Source: an uncultured Alphaproteobacteria bacterium | GTDB lineage: Bacteria > Pseudomonadota > Alphaproteobacteria > Rhizobiales > Aestuariivirgaceae | Direction: 5' to 3' | NCBI GenBank assembly: GCA_945957365.1 | Contig: CAMFKI010000012.1 | Coordinates: 1-64,000, forward strand | DNA length: 64,000 bases | Notes under the pieces: generated by a model | What the model was told of the DNA's origin: nothing | Seen by the model: only the letters and a program-made list of their open reading frames with translations | Databases searched by the model: none | Program-made: the position numbers and the translations under genes | Shown here: piece by piece, positions 53,656 through 63,086 of the stretch | Numbering within the stretch: the stretch's first letter is position 1 | Layout: the number at the start of each line of letters is the position of its first letter

Positions 53656-54809
53656 TGCGTTGCCACGCCCAGAACGGTGTCGAAGACCCTGCTGGGCGAG
53701 TTGGCCTCGCGGTAGACCGGGGCGAAGGCGCGGTGGCGCCGATACATGGCTTCGAAATTCTCCAGCATCACCGACACCGCAGCGCGCAGACTGCCCTGCT
53801 TGTCGATATCATAGGTCAGTCCCATGCCGAACTCATGCATTGTCGCAGCCATCGAGGTGCCGAGCGGGGCGATCGGAATGATCGCGTCGGCGAGGCTTTC
53901 GAACAGCACGCCCGAACCCTGCCTGATGTAGCGGGCGGGATCATAGGGCATGACGGTGGCGTCGAGGCCTTGCCACATCTCGACATATTCGCGCGCGGGC
54001 AGGGCGCCGGCCACGATATTCACCTCAGGCCGCTTCAGGCGGTAGTGCTGCGCAAGCCCGTCAATGCGGCGCTTGAGGGCGTAGACGGCGTCCATGGTGG
54101 CGCTCTCGCCCGTGTGCAGCAGCAGGGAGACGTCGTCGCCATGCACCATCAGTTCCGAAAGCGCCGGGCCAAATTCCTTGCCATGCCGCATCATGTTGAC
54201 GAGACCGATGACGGGCCGGGCGCGCGGCGGACGGTCCTTCAGGGGATGGAGGTCGAGGATCGCCGGGAACACGCTCACCGGTGCCTCGATCTGGTTGCTC
54301 AGGTGCTCTGCGATCAGCGGCGACTGCGCATGGAGCCGCAGCCCGCAGCCGATGGCGCGCCCGACGGCCTCGCGCAGCGCCTGCGGCGCCGCCGCGTGGC
54401 CCATTGGCCAGGATTCAGCGAAGCTCAGCAGCTGGAACAGCAGGGGCTGCCCGATGTCCTCGGCGACGAGGCAGGCGCCCCCGAGCTCCGCCGTGGTGCC
54501 CGACAGCCACACCGGCTGCGCGCCGTTGCATCCGCGGATGACGGCCAGGGCCTCGTCGGCGATCCAGCGCGAAATCGCATCGCGCTGCTCGGCATCCCGC
54601 TCCATGCGGTAGGGAACATCATCGAAGGCCGGCAGGACGCGGACGCCGAGTTCCTCCAGCGTCACCTTGAAGCGCGGCAGGATCGCCCGGCTCGATGCCA
54701 CGCTGATCCTGAAGCCACGGCACGCCGCCTCGCCCGCAAAGACGCGGACGTACCGGTTGTAGTGACCAGCGGGGCTCGCCAGATGCGGCTCGAGAAGAAG
54801 CAGTTCCAT
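53652..54809 (-). CDS. GT4-like glycosyltransferase
   Basis: A 385-residue protein with a GT-B-like pattern. The N-terminus LLLEPHLASPAGHYNRYV has the Gly-His acceptor-type loop; PVIGLVNMMRHGKE near 200 opens the second Rossmann domain, and ATVMPYDPARYIRQGSGVLFE near 290 matches the Glu-containing nucleotide-sugar site. The donor may be the uronic acid made by the dehydrogenase that overlaps its stop. No membrane helix, so it acts in the cytoplasm. Confidence 0.72.
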   Translation of the reverse strand: MELLLLEPHLASPAGHYNRYVRVFAGEAACRGFRISVASSRAILPRFKVTLEELGVRVLPAFDDVPYRMERDAEQRDAISRWIADEALAVIRGCNGAQPVWLSGTTAELGGACLVAEDIGQPLLFQLLSFAESWPMGHAAAPQALREAVGRAIGCGLRLHAQSPLIAEHLSNQIEAPVSVFPAILDLHPLKDRPPRARPVIGLVNMMRHGKEFGPALSELMVHGDDVSLLLHTGESATMDAVYALKRRIDGLAQHYRLKRPEVNIVAGALPAREYVEMWQGLDATVMPYDPARYIRQGSGVLFESLADAIIPIAPLGTSMAATMHEFGMGLTYDIDKQGSLRAAVSVMLENFEAMYRRHRAFAPVYREANSPSRVFDTVLGVATQ

Positions 54810-54891
54810 CGGCAGAGTATGTTCAAAACGCCCGATTGCGGCAAGCGCAGTGACCGGCGGTTGTCGGCAATTGCGCGTTGACTGGCCCTCG

Positions 54892-55941
54892 CTATCCTTC
54901 CGCCACCAGCGACACGAACCTGTCGACCTCGTCTTCCGGCGTCGCGAAGGAGAGCACGAAGCGCGCGAACACCTCGTCGTCCGCGATAGCGCCGCCGAGG
55001 CTGTCGGGCATCCAGTCGTAGAATTTCGCGCCGCTGGCCTGCAGCCGGTCGAACATGGCCTTCGGCAGCACCGCGAACACTTCGTTGGCCTGCACCGGGT
55101 TGGGAATGCGCACCTTGCCGCCCGCCGTCAGGCCTTTTGCCAGCTTCTGGGCCAGCGCGTTCGCACGGCGCGCATTTTCCAGCCACAGTCCGCCCTCGAG
55201 ATAGGCCAGCATCTGCGCGCCCAGATAGCGGCTCTTGGACAGCAGCTGGCCGGCCCGCATGCGGCGATAGGCGAAGTCTTCCGCCAGAGCGAGGTCGAAG
55301 AACACCACGGCCTCCAGCATCATCGCACCGTTCTTCGTGGCCCCGAAGCTCATCACGTCGACGCCGGATTTCCAGGTGAGTTCGGCGGGCGAGCAGCCGA
55401 GCCCTGCTACGGCATTGGCGAAGCGCGCGCCGTCCATGTGCAGCTTCATGCCGCGCGGGCGGACGAGACCGGAGAAGGCCTTCACCTCGGCTGGCGAATA
55501 GACCGTGCCGAGCTCGCTGGCATTGGTCAGCGACACGCCCCTGGGCTTCGGGTCATGCTCGCCGCGGATGAAGCCCTTCAGCGCCTTCTCCACCATGGCC
55601 GGCGTGATCTTGCCGGCCGGGCCATGGAGCCCGATAATCTTGGCGCCGCCGGTGAACATCTCGGGCGAATTGCATTCATCGACCGCGATGTGAGCCTCCG
55701 CATTGCAGAAGATCGCGCCATAGCCCGGCGTGATGGTCGACAGCGCCAGCCCATTGGCCGCCGTGCCGCTGGTGACGAGGAAGGCGCGCAGGTCGCAGCC
55801 GAAGATGTCCTTGAGCCTGGCTTCGGCGCGGATCGTCAGCTCGTCACCGGCGTAGGAGGGCGCCGTGCCGCCATTTGCCTCGCCGAGGGCGGCGAGGATC
55901 TTCGGGTGCACGCCATAGACATTGTCGGATGCGAAATTCAT
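54892..55941 (-). CDS. ltaE: Low-specificity L-threonine aldolase
   Basis: A 349-residue PLP enzyme that splits threonine or allo-threonine to glycine and acetaldehyde. The conserved NFASDN start, the LHMDGARFANA segment near 170, and the PLP lysine in SFGATKNG near 200 are visible. Length and layout match bacterial LtaE. It lies six bases after the flavoprotein gene on the same strand, so the two are probably co-transcribed. Confidence 0.88.
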   Translation of the reverse strand: MNFASDNVYGVHPKILAALGEANGGTAPSYAGDELTIRAEARLKDIFGCDLRAFLVTSGTAANGLALSTITPGYGAIFCNAEAHIAVDECNSPEMFTGGAKIIGLHGPAGKITPAMVEKALKGFIRGEHDPKPRGVSLTNASELGTVYSPAEVKAFSGLVRPRGMKLHMDGARFANAVAGLGCSPAELTWKSGVDVMSFGATKNGAMMLEAVVFFDLALAEDFAYRRMRAGQLLSKSRYLGAQMLAYLEGGLWLENARRANALAQKLAKGLTAGGKVRIPNPVQANEVFAVLPKAMFDRLQASGAKFYDWMPDSLGGAIADDEVFARFVLSFATPEDEVDRFVSLVAEG

Positions 55942-55947
55942 GTGAGG

Positions 55948-57168
55948 TCAGCCCTTCAGAAGCACTTTGAGTTGAACGGTGGGGTCGGCGAGCTGCTCGG
56001 CGGAAGGTGTCGCGCGCTTGCCGATCAGCATCTCGGCGAGCTTCACGTCACGCGCGATGGAATTGCCGGGCCCGATGCCGGATGCGCCGACGAGCCGGCC
56101 CTCGTGGTCCCGGTGGAACATCACGAAGGACTGCTCGCCGGTCTGGCGCTTCACGATCTCGGGGCCATCGGCGGGATTGCCGGCGATCTGCAGCGACAGG
56201 TCATATTGGTCGGACCAGAACCACGGCACCGCCATGTAGTGTTTCGCGCCACCCAGCATGTTCTCGGTCGCGACATTCGCCTGGTCTGTGGCATTGCGCC
56301 AGGCTTCGAGCCGCATGCGCTTTCCCCCGAACAGCCCGTGCGGGAAGGAGCAGCAGTCGCCGGACGCGTAAATGTCGGGGTCGGACGTCTGCAGGCTCGC
56401 GTCGCAGGCGATGCCGTTGTCGATGGCGAGGCCCGCGCCTTGCGCCAGCGCGATCTCCGGGGCGGCGCCGATCCCTGCCACCACGATCTCGGCCGTCACC
56501 TTGTGGTCGTTGGCCAGCAGCACGCCGTCGGTCTCCACCGCTTTGAGCGCGGTGCCCACCTGCATGGCCACGCCGGCCGCGACGTGGCGCGCATGCACCA
56601 CCTCGGCGATCTCCTCCGGCACGCCGCGCATCAGGATGCGGGGCTGGGCCTCGACCAGCGTGACGGCGAGGCCGAGCTTGCGCGCGCTCGACGCCACCTC
56701 GAGGCCGATGAAGCCGCCGCCGATGATCGCCGCGGAGGCGCTCTGCCGCAGCCGGCTGCGCAGGTGGTCGCCATCGGCGAAGTCGCGCAGCGTGTAGGCC
56801 AGTTCGCCGCCCTCGATCGCCAGCCGGCGCGGCTTGGCGCCGGTGCAGATCAGCAGCTTGTCGTAGGAGATGGCACGTCCGTCCTCGAGCACCAGCGCCT
56901 TCAATTTGCGGTCGATGCCGATGGCCTTCGCGCCGCGCACGAAGATGGCGTTGAGCGAGGCGATCATGCCCTCGTCGAGCAGCAGCACCGGCTGCGGCTC
57001 GTTCTCGTCCACCAGCATCGCCTTGGACAGGGGCGGCCGGTCATAGGGCAGCAGCGTCTCCTCGCTGACCAGCGTCACGGGGCCCTGGAAGCCGTTGGCC
57101 CTGAGGCTGACGATGGCGCGCGCCCCGGCCATGCCACCCCCGACGATCACCATCCCCGCGTCCGACAT
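55948..57168 (-). CDS. Ferredoxin/rubredoxin reductase-like FAD oxidoreductase
   Basis: A 406-residue flavoprotein of the BphA4/rhodocoxin-reductase type. The FAD loop VIVGGGMAGA covers residues 7-16, PYDRPPLSK is near 42, the NAD loop AIIGGGFIGLE near 147, and the late FAD motif IYASGDCC near 265. A C-terminal reductase dimer domain follows. It passes electrons from NAD(P)H to a ferredoxin; no ferredoxin or oxygenase gene is adjacent. The ATG at 57168 opens right before the FAD strand. Confidence 0.87.
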   Translation of the reverse strand: MSDAGMVIVGGGMAGARAIVSLRANGFQGPVTLVSEETLLPYDRPPLSKAMLVDENEPQPVLLLDEGMIASLNAIFVRGAKAIGIDRKLKALVLEDGRAISYDKLLICTGAKPRRLAIEGGELAYTLRDFADGDHLRSRLRQSASAAIIGGGFIGLEVASSARKLGLAVTLVEAQPRILMRGVPEEIAEVVHARHVAAGVAMQVGTALKAVETDGVLLANDHKVTAEIVVAGIGAAPEIALAQGAGLAIDNGIACDASLQTSDPDIYASGDCCSFPHGLFGGKRMRLEAWRNATDQANVATENMLGGAKHYMAVPWFWSDQYDLSLQIAGNPADGPEIVKRQTGEQSFVMFHRDHEGRLVGASGIGPGNSIARDVKLAEMLIGKRATPSAEQLADPTVQLKVLLKG

Positions 57169-57345
57169 CCGCTTTCCCTCCGCACTTCCGGGCGTCGTGG
57201 TTAGCCCACCCGGCGGGCCAATTCCAGTCCGTGCCGTGCGGCGCCTCCGGCAGCGTGCCAGCCATGCTCCGGCATCGATCCCGCGGCACTTGACGGCGGG
57301 CCTGCTGCCGCCGGACAACAGACCCCTGTCAAAGGGGAGTGGACG

Positions 57346-58164
57346 ATGACCCAGAGCAACATCCGCCGGCTGTGGGCGGCGGGCAAGCCGGTGCTCAATG
57401 GCTGGCTGTCGATCGGCAATGCGTTTACGGCCGAGATCCTGTCGCAGCAGGGCTATGATGCGGTCACCATCGACCAGCAGCATGGCTTCCTGGGCTATGA
57501 CGCGCTGGCCCCGATGCTGCAGGCGGTGAAGGCCTCCCCCGTCACGCCCCTGGTGCGCGTGCCGTGGAATGCCCCGGGCGACATCATGAAGGCGCTGGAT
57601 GCCGGCGCACTCGGCATCATCTGCCCGATGATCAACAGCCGCGAGGAGACCGAGCAGTTCGTCTCCTGCATGCGCTATCCGCCCCATGGCCAGCGCAGCA
57701 TGGGCCCGACCCGCGCGGTGTTCGCGCATGGCGCGGACTACGGCAAGTGGGCCGACGGCGAGGTGATTGCGCTCGCCATGATCGAGACGGCGGACGGCAT
57801 GAAGAACCTGAAGGACATCGTGGCGACGCCCGGCCTCGACGGCGTCTACATCGGCCCCGCCGACCTGACGCTGGGCCTCACCGGCCGCAAGTATCCGACC
57901 GGCTTCGACCGCGAGGAGCCGGAGATGATCGACGCCATCAAGGAGATTCTCGCCCGCGCCCACGAGGCCGGGATCAGGGCGGCACTCCACTGCGGCAACT
58001 CGGCCTACGCAGCAAAGGCCATCGGCTGGGGCTTCGACATGGTGACGCTGCTCAACGACGTGCGGCTGCTGGCCACGGCGGCCAAGGCCAGCGTCGAGCA
58101 GACGCACAAGGCGCTCGGCGAAGAGGTGGCGGTGACCGCCGCCCCGAAGAACACGGGCTACTGA
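57346..58164 (+). CDS. HpcH/HpaI-family aldolase
   Basis: A 272-residue class II aldolase-type TIM barrel. Metal and pyruvate-binding segments VTIDQQHGF near 45, GALGIICPMINSREE near 88 and VYIGPADLTLGL near 168 are clear. It should cleave a 2-keto-3-deoxy sugar acid or 4-hydroxy-2-oxoacid to pyruvate and an aldehyde. GGGGAG lies six or seven bases before the ATG. First gene of the plus-strand catabolic run; a hydroxyacid dehydrogenase starts one base after its stop. Confidence 0.86.
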   Translation: MTQSNIRRLWAAGKPVLNGWLSIGNAFTAEILSQQGYDAVTIDQQHGFLGYDALAPMLQAVKASPVTPLVRVPWNAPGDIMKALDAGALGIICPMINSREETEQFVSCMRYPPHGQRSMGPTRAVFAHGADYGKWADGEVIALAMIETADGMKNLKDIVATPGLDGVYIGPADLTLGLTGRKYPTGFDREEPEMIDAIKEILARAHEAGIRAALHCGNSAYAAKAIGWGFDMVTLLNDVRLLATAAKASVEQTHKALGEEVAVTAAPKNTGY

Positions 58165-58165
58165 C

Positions 58166-59131
58166 ATGCCGCATATCCTGGTGGCGGGAAAGCTGCACCC
58201 CGCGGGCATCGAGCGCCTGAAGACGGCGAAGGACATGACCTTCACGCTGGTCGACGAGGTTTCGCTCGAATCCTATCGTCCCCATGTCGGAGAGGCCGAT
58301 GCGGTTGTGCTGCGCACCCAGCCGATGACGGCGGAGGTGATCGCCGCTGCGCCGAACCTCAAGATCGTGTCGCGCCATGGCGTGGGCTATGACGCGGTGG
58401 ACGTAAAGGCGCTGAATGCACGCGGCATTCCGCTGGCGATCGTGGGCGACGTCAACTCGCGCGCCGTGGCCGAGCACACGCTGATGCTGATGTTGGCCAC
58501 CGCGCGAAAGGCGGCACAGCACGATGCCGCCATCCGCCGCGGCGAGTGGAATGTGCGGAACCGCTTCGAGACGGTGGAACTCGACGGCAAGAACCTGCTG
58601 CTCGTCGGCTTCGGCCGCATCGGCCGCCGCGTGGCCGAACTGGCCCGGGCCTTCGGCATGACGGTGAGCGCCTATGATCCCTTCGTGGCTCCCGACCTCA
58701 TGGCCAAGCATGGCGTGCGCCCCGCCGCCGACCTCGTCAAGGCGCTGGGCGATGCCGACTATGTCTCGCTTCACATGCCGGGCTCCACGGCAGGTGCGGT
58801 GATCTTCGAAGAGGAAATCGAGGCGATGAAGCCCGGCGCCATCCTCATCAATGCCGCGCGCGGCGGCCTGGTCGACGAGATGCTGCTCGACCGCGCGCTG
58901 CGCGAGGGTAAGCTGGCGGGTGCAGGTCTCGACGTGTTCAAGTCCGAGCCGCCGGCGCCGGACCATCCGTTGCTCAGCAACGACAGGGTGGTCCTGAGCC
59001 CGCATGCGGCGGGCCTCACCGCAGAATGCGCTGCCCGCATGGCGGTGGCCTCGGTCCAGAACGTGCTCGACTATTTTGCCGGCCGGCTGGACCCGGCGCT
59101 GGTGGTGAACGCGGCGAAGAACGGATCGTGA
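58166..59131 (+). CDS. D-2-hydroxyacid dehydrogenase (SerA/hydroxypyruvate-reductase-like)
   Basis: A 321-residue NAD-dependent dehydrogenase. The cofactor loop GFGRIGRRVAELARAFGM is near 151, and the catalytic Arg is in INAARGGLVDE near 232, with the His in LSPHAAGLT near 278. It reduces or oxidises a 2-hydroxy/2-keto acid at the D position. Tightly linked to the aldolase, it may use the aldolase substrate or a tartronate/glycerate-type product. An IolR-like operator follows its stop. Confidence 0.85.
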   Translation: MPHILVAGKLHPAGIERLKTAKDMTFTLVDEVSLESYRPHVGEADAVVLRTQPMTAEVIAAAPNLKIVSRHGVGYDAVDVKALNARGIPLAIVGDVNSRAVAEHTLMLMLATARKAAQHDAAIRRGEWNVRNRFETVELDGKNLLLVGFGRIGRRVAELARAFGMTVSAYDPFVAPDLMAKHGVRPAADLVKALGDADYVSLHMPGSTAGAVIFEEEIEAMKPGAILINAARGGLVDEMLLDRALREGKLAGAGLDVFKSEPPAPDHPLLSNDRVVLSPHAAGLTAECAARMAVASVQNVLDYFAGRLDPALVVNAAKNGS

Positions 59132-59154
59132 GCGCATCGCGCAGACGGTAAAAT

Positions 59155-59168
59155 GGAAGCGACATTCC
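59155..59168. promoter_or_regulatory. IolR-like operator GGAA-N6-TTCC
   Basis: The site GGAAGCGACATTCC, flanked by T and A to extend the arms to TGGAA / TTCCA, lies 58 bases before the iolD start. It matches the GGAA-N6-TTCC palindrome described for the RpiR-type IolR repressor of inositol genes in rhizobia. A further TTCC half-site lies at 59194-59197. The regulator gene is not in the window. Confidence 0.55.
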
Positions 59169-59225
59169 ATCACTTGATAGAATAGACGATATGTTCCAAA
59201 ACACCGGCCAATGGGAGAATCCTCC

Positions 59226-61070
59226 ATGTCCACCATCCGCTTGACCATGGCGCAGGCGCTCGTGCGCTACCTGTGCAACCAGTACACCCTGATCGACGGC
59301 AGGCAGGAGCCGCTGTTCGCCGGTCTCTTCGGCATCTTCGGTCACGGCAACGTAACTTGCCTGTCCGAGGCTCTGGAGGCGGTGCAGGACAGGCTGCCGA
59401 CCTGGCGCGGGCAGAACGAGCAGTCCATGGCGCTGGCCGCGGTGGGCTATGCCAAGGCGATGCGGCGGCGGCAGATGATGATCGCCCTGTCCTCCATCGG
59501 GCCCGGCGCCCTCAACATGGTGACGGCCGCGGGCTGCGCCCATGCCAACCGCCTGCCGGTGCTTTTCCTCGCCGGCGACGTCTTCGCCAACCGCCGGCCC
59601 GACCCGGTGCTGCAGCAGGTTGAGCACTTCAACAATCCCACCACCTCGGTGAACGACGCCTTCAAGGCGGTGACCCGCTACTGGGACCGCATCACGCATC
59701 CGGAGCAGATCATCTCCTCCCTGCCGCAGGCCATCGCCACCATGCTCGACCCCGGCGACTGCGGCCCGGCCTTCATCGGCCTCTGCCAGGACACGCAGGA
59801 ACTGGCCTTCGACTATCCCGAAGCCTTCTTCGCGCCCACCGTCCACACCATCCCGCGCCTCCGCCCCGACCGCGAGCGCGTGGCGCAGGCGGTGGAACTG
59901 ATCAGGAACGCCAAGCGGCCGCTCATCATCTCCGGCGGCGGCGTGCGCTATTCGGGGGCGGAGAAGGAGGTCGCCGACTTCGCGCTGAAGCATGGCGTGC
60001 CGATGGCCGAGACCATTGCCGGCAAGGGCGCGGTGACACATGACCACCCGGCCCATGTCGGTCCCATCGGCGTCGTCGGCTCGACCTCGGCCAACGAGAT
60101 GGCCGGCGCGGCCGACATCATCATCGCCATCGGCACGAGGCTGCAGGATTTCACCACGGGCTCGTGGACCGTCTTCGCCCATGATGCACGGTTCGTCTCC
60201 GTCAACGCCGCCCGCTACGACGCCACCAAGCACCGTGCCCTCGCCGTCGTGGGCGACGCGAAGGAGACCGTCGCGGAACTCGAAGCCGCACTCGCCGGCT
60301 GGAAGGCCGATGCAGCGTGGACAGCGCGTGGCAAGACCGCCTTCAAGGGCTGGAACGACCTCGTCGACGCGCACCAGAAGCCCAACAACGAGCCGGTGCC
60401 GACCTATGCGCAAGTCGTCGGCGTGGTGAACCACTGGGCCGCACCCAACGACACCATGGTGACGGCGGCGGGCGGTCTTCCCGGCGAGACGGCCAAGGGC
60501 TGGAAGGTCAAGAACCCGAACACCTACGACCTCGAATTCGGCTTCTCCGCCATGGGTTACGAAATCGCCGGAGGCTGGGGCCATGCCATGGCCAAGAAGG
60601 GCGATGGCGAGACCATCGTCATGGTGGGCGACGGCTCCTACCTGATGATGAACTCCGACATCTATTCGACCGTGCTGACCGGCCACAAGCTGATCGTCGT
60701 CGTGTGCGACAATGGCGGCTTCGCGGTGATCAACCGGCTGCAAAACTTCAAGGGCACGCCCAGCTTCAACAACCTCATCAAGGACAGCCGCGTGAAGGCG
60801 CCCTTCGCGGTCAACTTCGCGCAGCATGCGGCCTCGATGGGGGCGCTGACGCGCCACTGCGACAGCCTCGCCGATCTCGAGGCCGCGCTGAAATGGGCCA
60901 AGACCACGGACCGCACGACAGTCATCTCCATCGTCACCGATGCCTTCGCCTGGGTGCCGGGCGATGCCGACTGGGACGTCGGCGTGCCGGAGGTCTCCGA
61001 CCGTCCCGAAGTTCAGAAGGCGCGCGAGCACCACGAGACCATCCGCAAGAAGCAACGCATTGGAGTCTGA
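59226..61070 (+). CDS. iolD: Trihydroxycyclohexane-1,2-dione hydrolase
   Basis: A 614-residue thiamine-diphosphate enzyme of myo-inositol catabolism that opens the ring of 3D-trihydroxycyclohexane-1,2-dione. It begins TIRLTMAQALVRYL, has the FLAGDVFANRRPDPVLQQVE region near 118 and the ThDP/Mg motif GDGSYLMMNSDIYSTVL near 472. The ATG at 59226 has GGAGAA eight bases upstream; an ATG at 59211 is too close to that site. iolE follows by four bases. Confidence 0.95.
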   Translation: MSTIRLTMAQALVRYLCNQYTLIDGRQEPLFAGLFGIFGHGNVTCLSEALEAVQDRLPTWRGQNEQSMALAAVGYAKAMRRRQMMIALSSIGPGALNMVTAAGCAHANRLPVLFLAGDVFANRRPDPVLQQVEHFNNPTTSVNDAFKAVTRYWDRITHPEQIISSLPQAIATMLDPGDCGPAFIGLCQDTQELAFDYPEAFFAPTVHTIPRLRPDRERVAQAVELIRNAKRPLIISGGGVRYSGAEKEVADFALKHGVPMAETIAGKGAVTHDHPAHVGPIGVVGSTSANEMAGAADIIIAIGTRLQDFTTGSWTVFAHDARFVSVNAARYDATKHRALAVVGDAKETVAELEAALAGWKADAAWTARGKTAFKGWNDLVDAHQKPNNEPVPTYAQVVGVVNHWAAPNDTMVTAAGGLPGETAKGWKVKNPNTYDLEFGFSAMGYEIAGGWGHAMAKKGDGETIVMVGDGSYLMMNSDIYSTVLTGHKLIVVVCDNGGFAVINRLQNFKGTPSFNNLIKDSRVKAPFAVNFAQHAASMGALTRHCDSLADLEAALKWAKTTDRTTVISIVTDAFAWVPGDADWDVGVPEVSDRPEVQKAREHHETIRKKQRIGV

Positions 61071-61074
61071 CCCC

Positions 61075-61968
61075 ATGAAAGCTAAGCTCGGCATGTCGCC
61101 CATCGCCTGGTGGAACGACGATCTTCCGCAGCTCTCCGACGACGTGTCGCTGGAGGAATGCCTGCGCCAGTCGCGCTCGGCGGGCTTCACCGGCATGGAG
61201 AAGGGCCGGCGCTTCCCGGAATCGGCGGCCGAGATGCTGCCGATCCTGAGACAAGCGGACGTGACGCTGTGCGGCGGCTGGTTCTCCGGCACGATCGTGA
61301 ATGAATCGATCGAGGCCAACAAGCAGCGCATCCAGCCGATGATCGACCTGTTCAAGGCGGTCGACGCGCCCTGCATCGTCTATGGCGAAGTGGGCCGCTC
61401 GATCCAGGGCGACCAGTCGAAGCCGCTCGCCACCAAGCCGAAGCTCTCCGAGCCTGAGATGAAGGACTACGGGAAGAAGATGTCCGAGTTCGCCAGCTGG
61501 GTCGAGGCGCAGGGCATGCCGCTGGTCTATCACCACCACATGGCGGCGGTGGTCGAGACCGAGCCGGAGCTCGACGCCTTCATGGCGGCTTCGACCATCT
61601 CGCTGCTCTTCGACGCGGGCCACATGGCCTTCGCCGGTGGTGATGTTCTCCGCTGCATCGACAAGCATCATGCCCGCATCAGGCACGTCCACACCAAGGA
61701 CGTGCGCATGGACGTCATCAACGGGCTCGACCGCACGAAGGAGAGCTTCCTCGACGCCGTGATCAAGGGTGCCTTCACGGTGCCGGGCGACGGCTCGCTG
61801 GATTTCGCGGCGATCGTCAAGAAGCTCGCCGGCTATGGCTATGAGGGATGGTTCGTGGTCGAGGCCGAGCAGGACCCGCGCAAGGCGCCGCCCCTCAAGA
61901 TGGCGCAGGTCGGCCATAAGGAGCTCATGCGGGTGATGACGGCGGCGGGCTACGAGGTCGTCGCGTGA
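61075..61968 (+). CDS. iolE: Inosose dehydratase
   Basis: A 297-residue xylose-isomerase-fold enzyme, 2-keto-myo-inositol dehydratase. Characteristic residues: GMSPIAWWNDDLP at the start, YHHHMAAVVET near 144, LLFDAGHMAFAG near 178, and the C-terminal FVVEAEQDP. It supplies the substrate for IolD in the inositol pathway. The gene begins four bases after the iolD stop; its own stop overlaps the GTG of the next gene. Confidence 0.94.
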   Translation: MKAKLGMSPIAWWNDDLPQLSDDVSLEECLRQSRSAGFTGMEKGRRFPESAAEMLPILRQADVTLCGGWFSGTIVNESIEANKQRIQPMIDLFKAVDAPCIVYGEVGRSIQGDQSKPLATKPKLSEPEMKDYGKKMSEFASWVEAQGMPLVYHHHMAAVVETEPELDAFMAASTISLLFDAGHMAFAGGDVLRCIDKHHARIRHVHTKDVRMDVINGLDRTKESFLDAVIKGAFTVPGDGSLDFAAIVKKLAGYGYEGWFVVEAEQDPRKAPPLKMAQVGHKELMRVMTAAGYEVVA

Positions 61969-63086
61969 GGGAGTTGGGCATCGGCCTGATCGGCACGGGC
62001 TTCATGGGCAAGGCCCATGCCTTCGCCTATCGTGCGGCACTGGCCGCCTTCCCAGACATTCCGGCGCCGAGGCTCGAGATGGTCGCCGACGTGAACGCCG
62101 ACCTCGCGGCGAAGGCGGCGCATCAATATGGCTTCGCTCGCTCCACCTCGGATTGGCGGGCGCTGGTGAACGATCCGCGCGTCGATGTCGTGTCGATCAC
62201 CACGCCCAACACCTTCCACAAGGAGATGGCGCTGGCGGCCATCGCAGCGGGCAAGCATGTCCACTGCGAGAAGCCGCTGTCGCCCACGCTCGCCGACTCA
62301 GGCGAGATGGTCCATGCGGCAGAGAAGGCCGGCGTCGTCACCCAGGTGGGCTTCAACTACATCAAGAACCCGCTCCTCAAGCAGGCACGCGACATGATCG
62401 CAGGCGGCGATCTGGGCGAGATCACGGGCTTCCGCGGCATCCATGCCGAGGACTACATGCATGATCCCGAAAGCCCCTATACCTGGCGCATCGACCCCGT
62501 CGGCGGGCCCGGCGTCGTCGCCGATCTCGGCTCCCACATCATCTGCATGGCGCGCTTCCTGCTGGGACCCATCACGCAGGTGAGCGCCGACGTCCGCACC
62601 GTGGTGAAGAGCAGACCGGTGGCGCACGGCGCGCAGGAGCGGCGCGACGTGCTGGTCGATGACGTGGCGCGGCTCCTCGTCGACTTCGCGCGCGGCTGCG
62701 GCGGCAGCCTCGAGGCCAACTGGGTGGCGACGGGGCGCAAGATGCAGCTCGCTTTCGAGATCAGCGGCGAGAAGGGCTCGCTGGTGTTCACCCAGGAGCG
62801 GCTGAACGAACTGCTGTTCTACCGCGCCGGCGGCGACAGCCGCAGCAACGGCTACGTGAAGATCGAGGCCGGGCCGCAGCATCCGCCCTATGGCGAATTC
62901 TGCATCGCCGGCGGCCACCAGCTGGGCTTCAACGATCTCAAGACCATCGAGATGGGCGAGTTCCTGCGCGCCATCGGCGAGGGCCGAAAGGCCACGCCGG
63001 ATTTCCGCGAAGCCTACGAAATCCAGAAAGTGGTCGAGGCGGCGATCGCCTCGTCGCGGACCCGGTCCTGGGTGGCGGTGGCCTGA
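61965..63086 (+). CDS. Gfo/Idh/MocA-family oxidoreductase
   Basis: A 373-residue NAD(P)-dependent sugar dehydrogenase-type protein. The nucleotide loop IGLIGTGFMGKAHAF is at residues 5-19 and the catalytic Lys in CEKPLSPTL near 101. The start is GTG at 61965, overlapping the iolE stop (GTGA). Inositol, scyllo-inositol or another polyol is a likely substrate given the neighbours, but cannot be read from sequence. It is the last gene in the run; a hairpin follows. Confidence 0.87.
   Translation: MRELGIGLIGTGFMGKAHAFAYRAALAAFPDIPAPRLEMVADVNADLAAKAAHQYGFARSTSDWRALVNDPRVDVVSITTPNTFHKEMALAAIAAGKHVHCEKPLSPTLADSGEMVHAAEKAGVVTQVGFNYIKNPLLKQARDMIAGGDLGEITGFRGIHAEDYMHDPESPYTWRIDPVGGPGVVADLGSHIICMARFLLGPITQVSADVRTVVKSRPVAHGAQERRDVLVDDVARLLVDFARGCGGSLEANWVATGRKMQLAFEISGEKGSLVFTQERLNELLFYRAGGDSRSNGYVKIEAGPQHPPYGEFCIAGGHQLGFNDLKTIEMGEFLRAIGEGRKATPDFREAYEIQKVVEAAIASSRTRSWVAVA

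Noticed and set aside
59016..61376. A 786-codon open frame on the minus strand opposite iolD
   Set aside because: iolD and iolE on the plus strand have full-length family matches and ribosome sites; the mirror product is His/Asp/Gly-rich and has no start signal.
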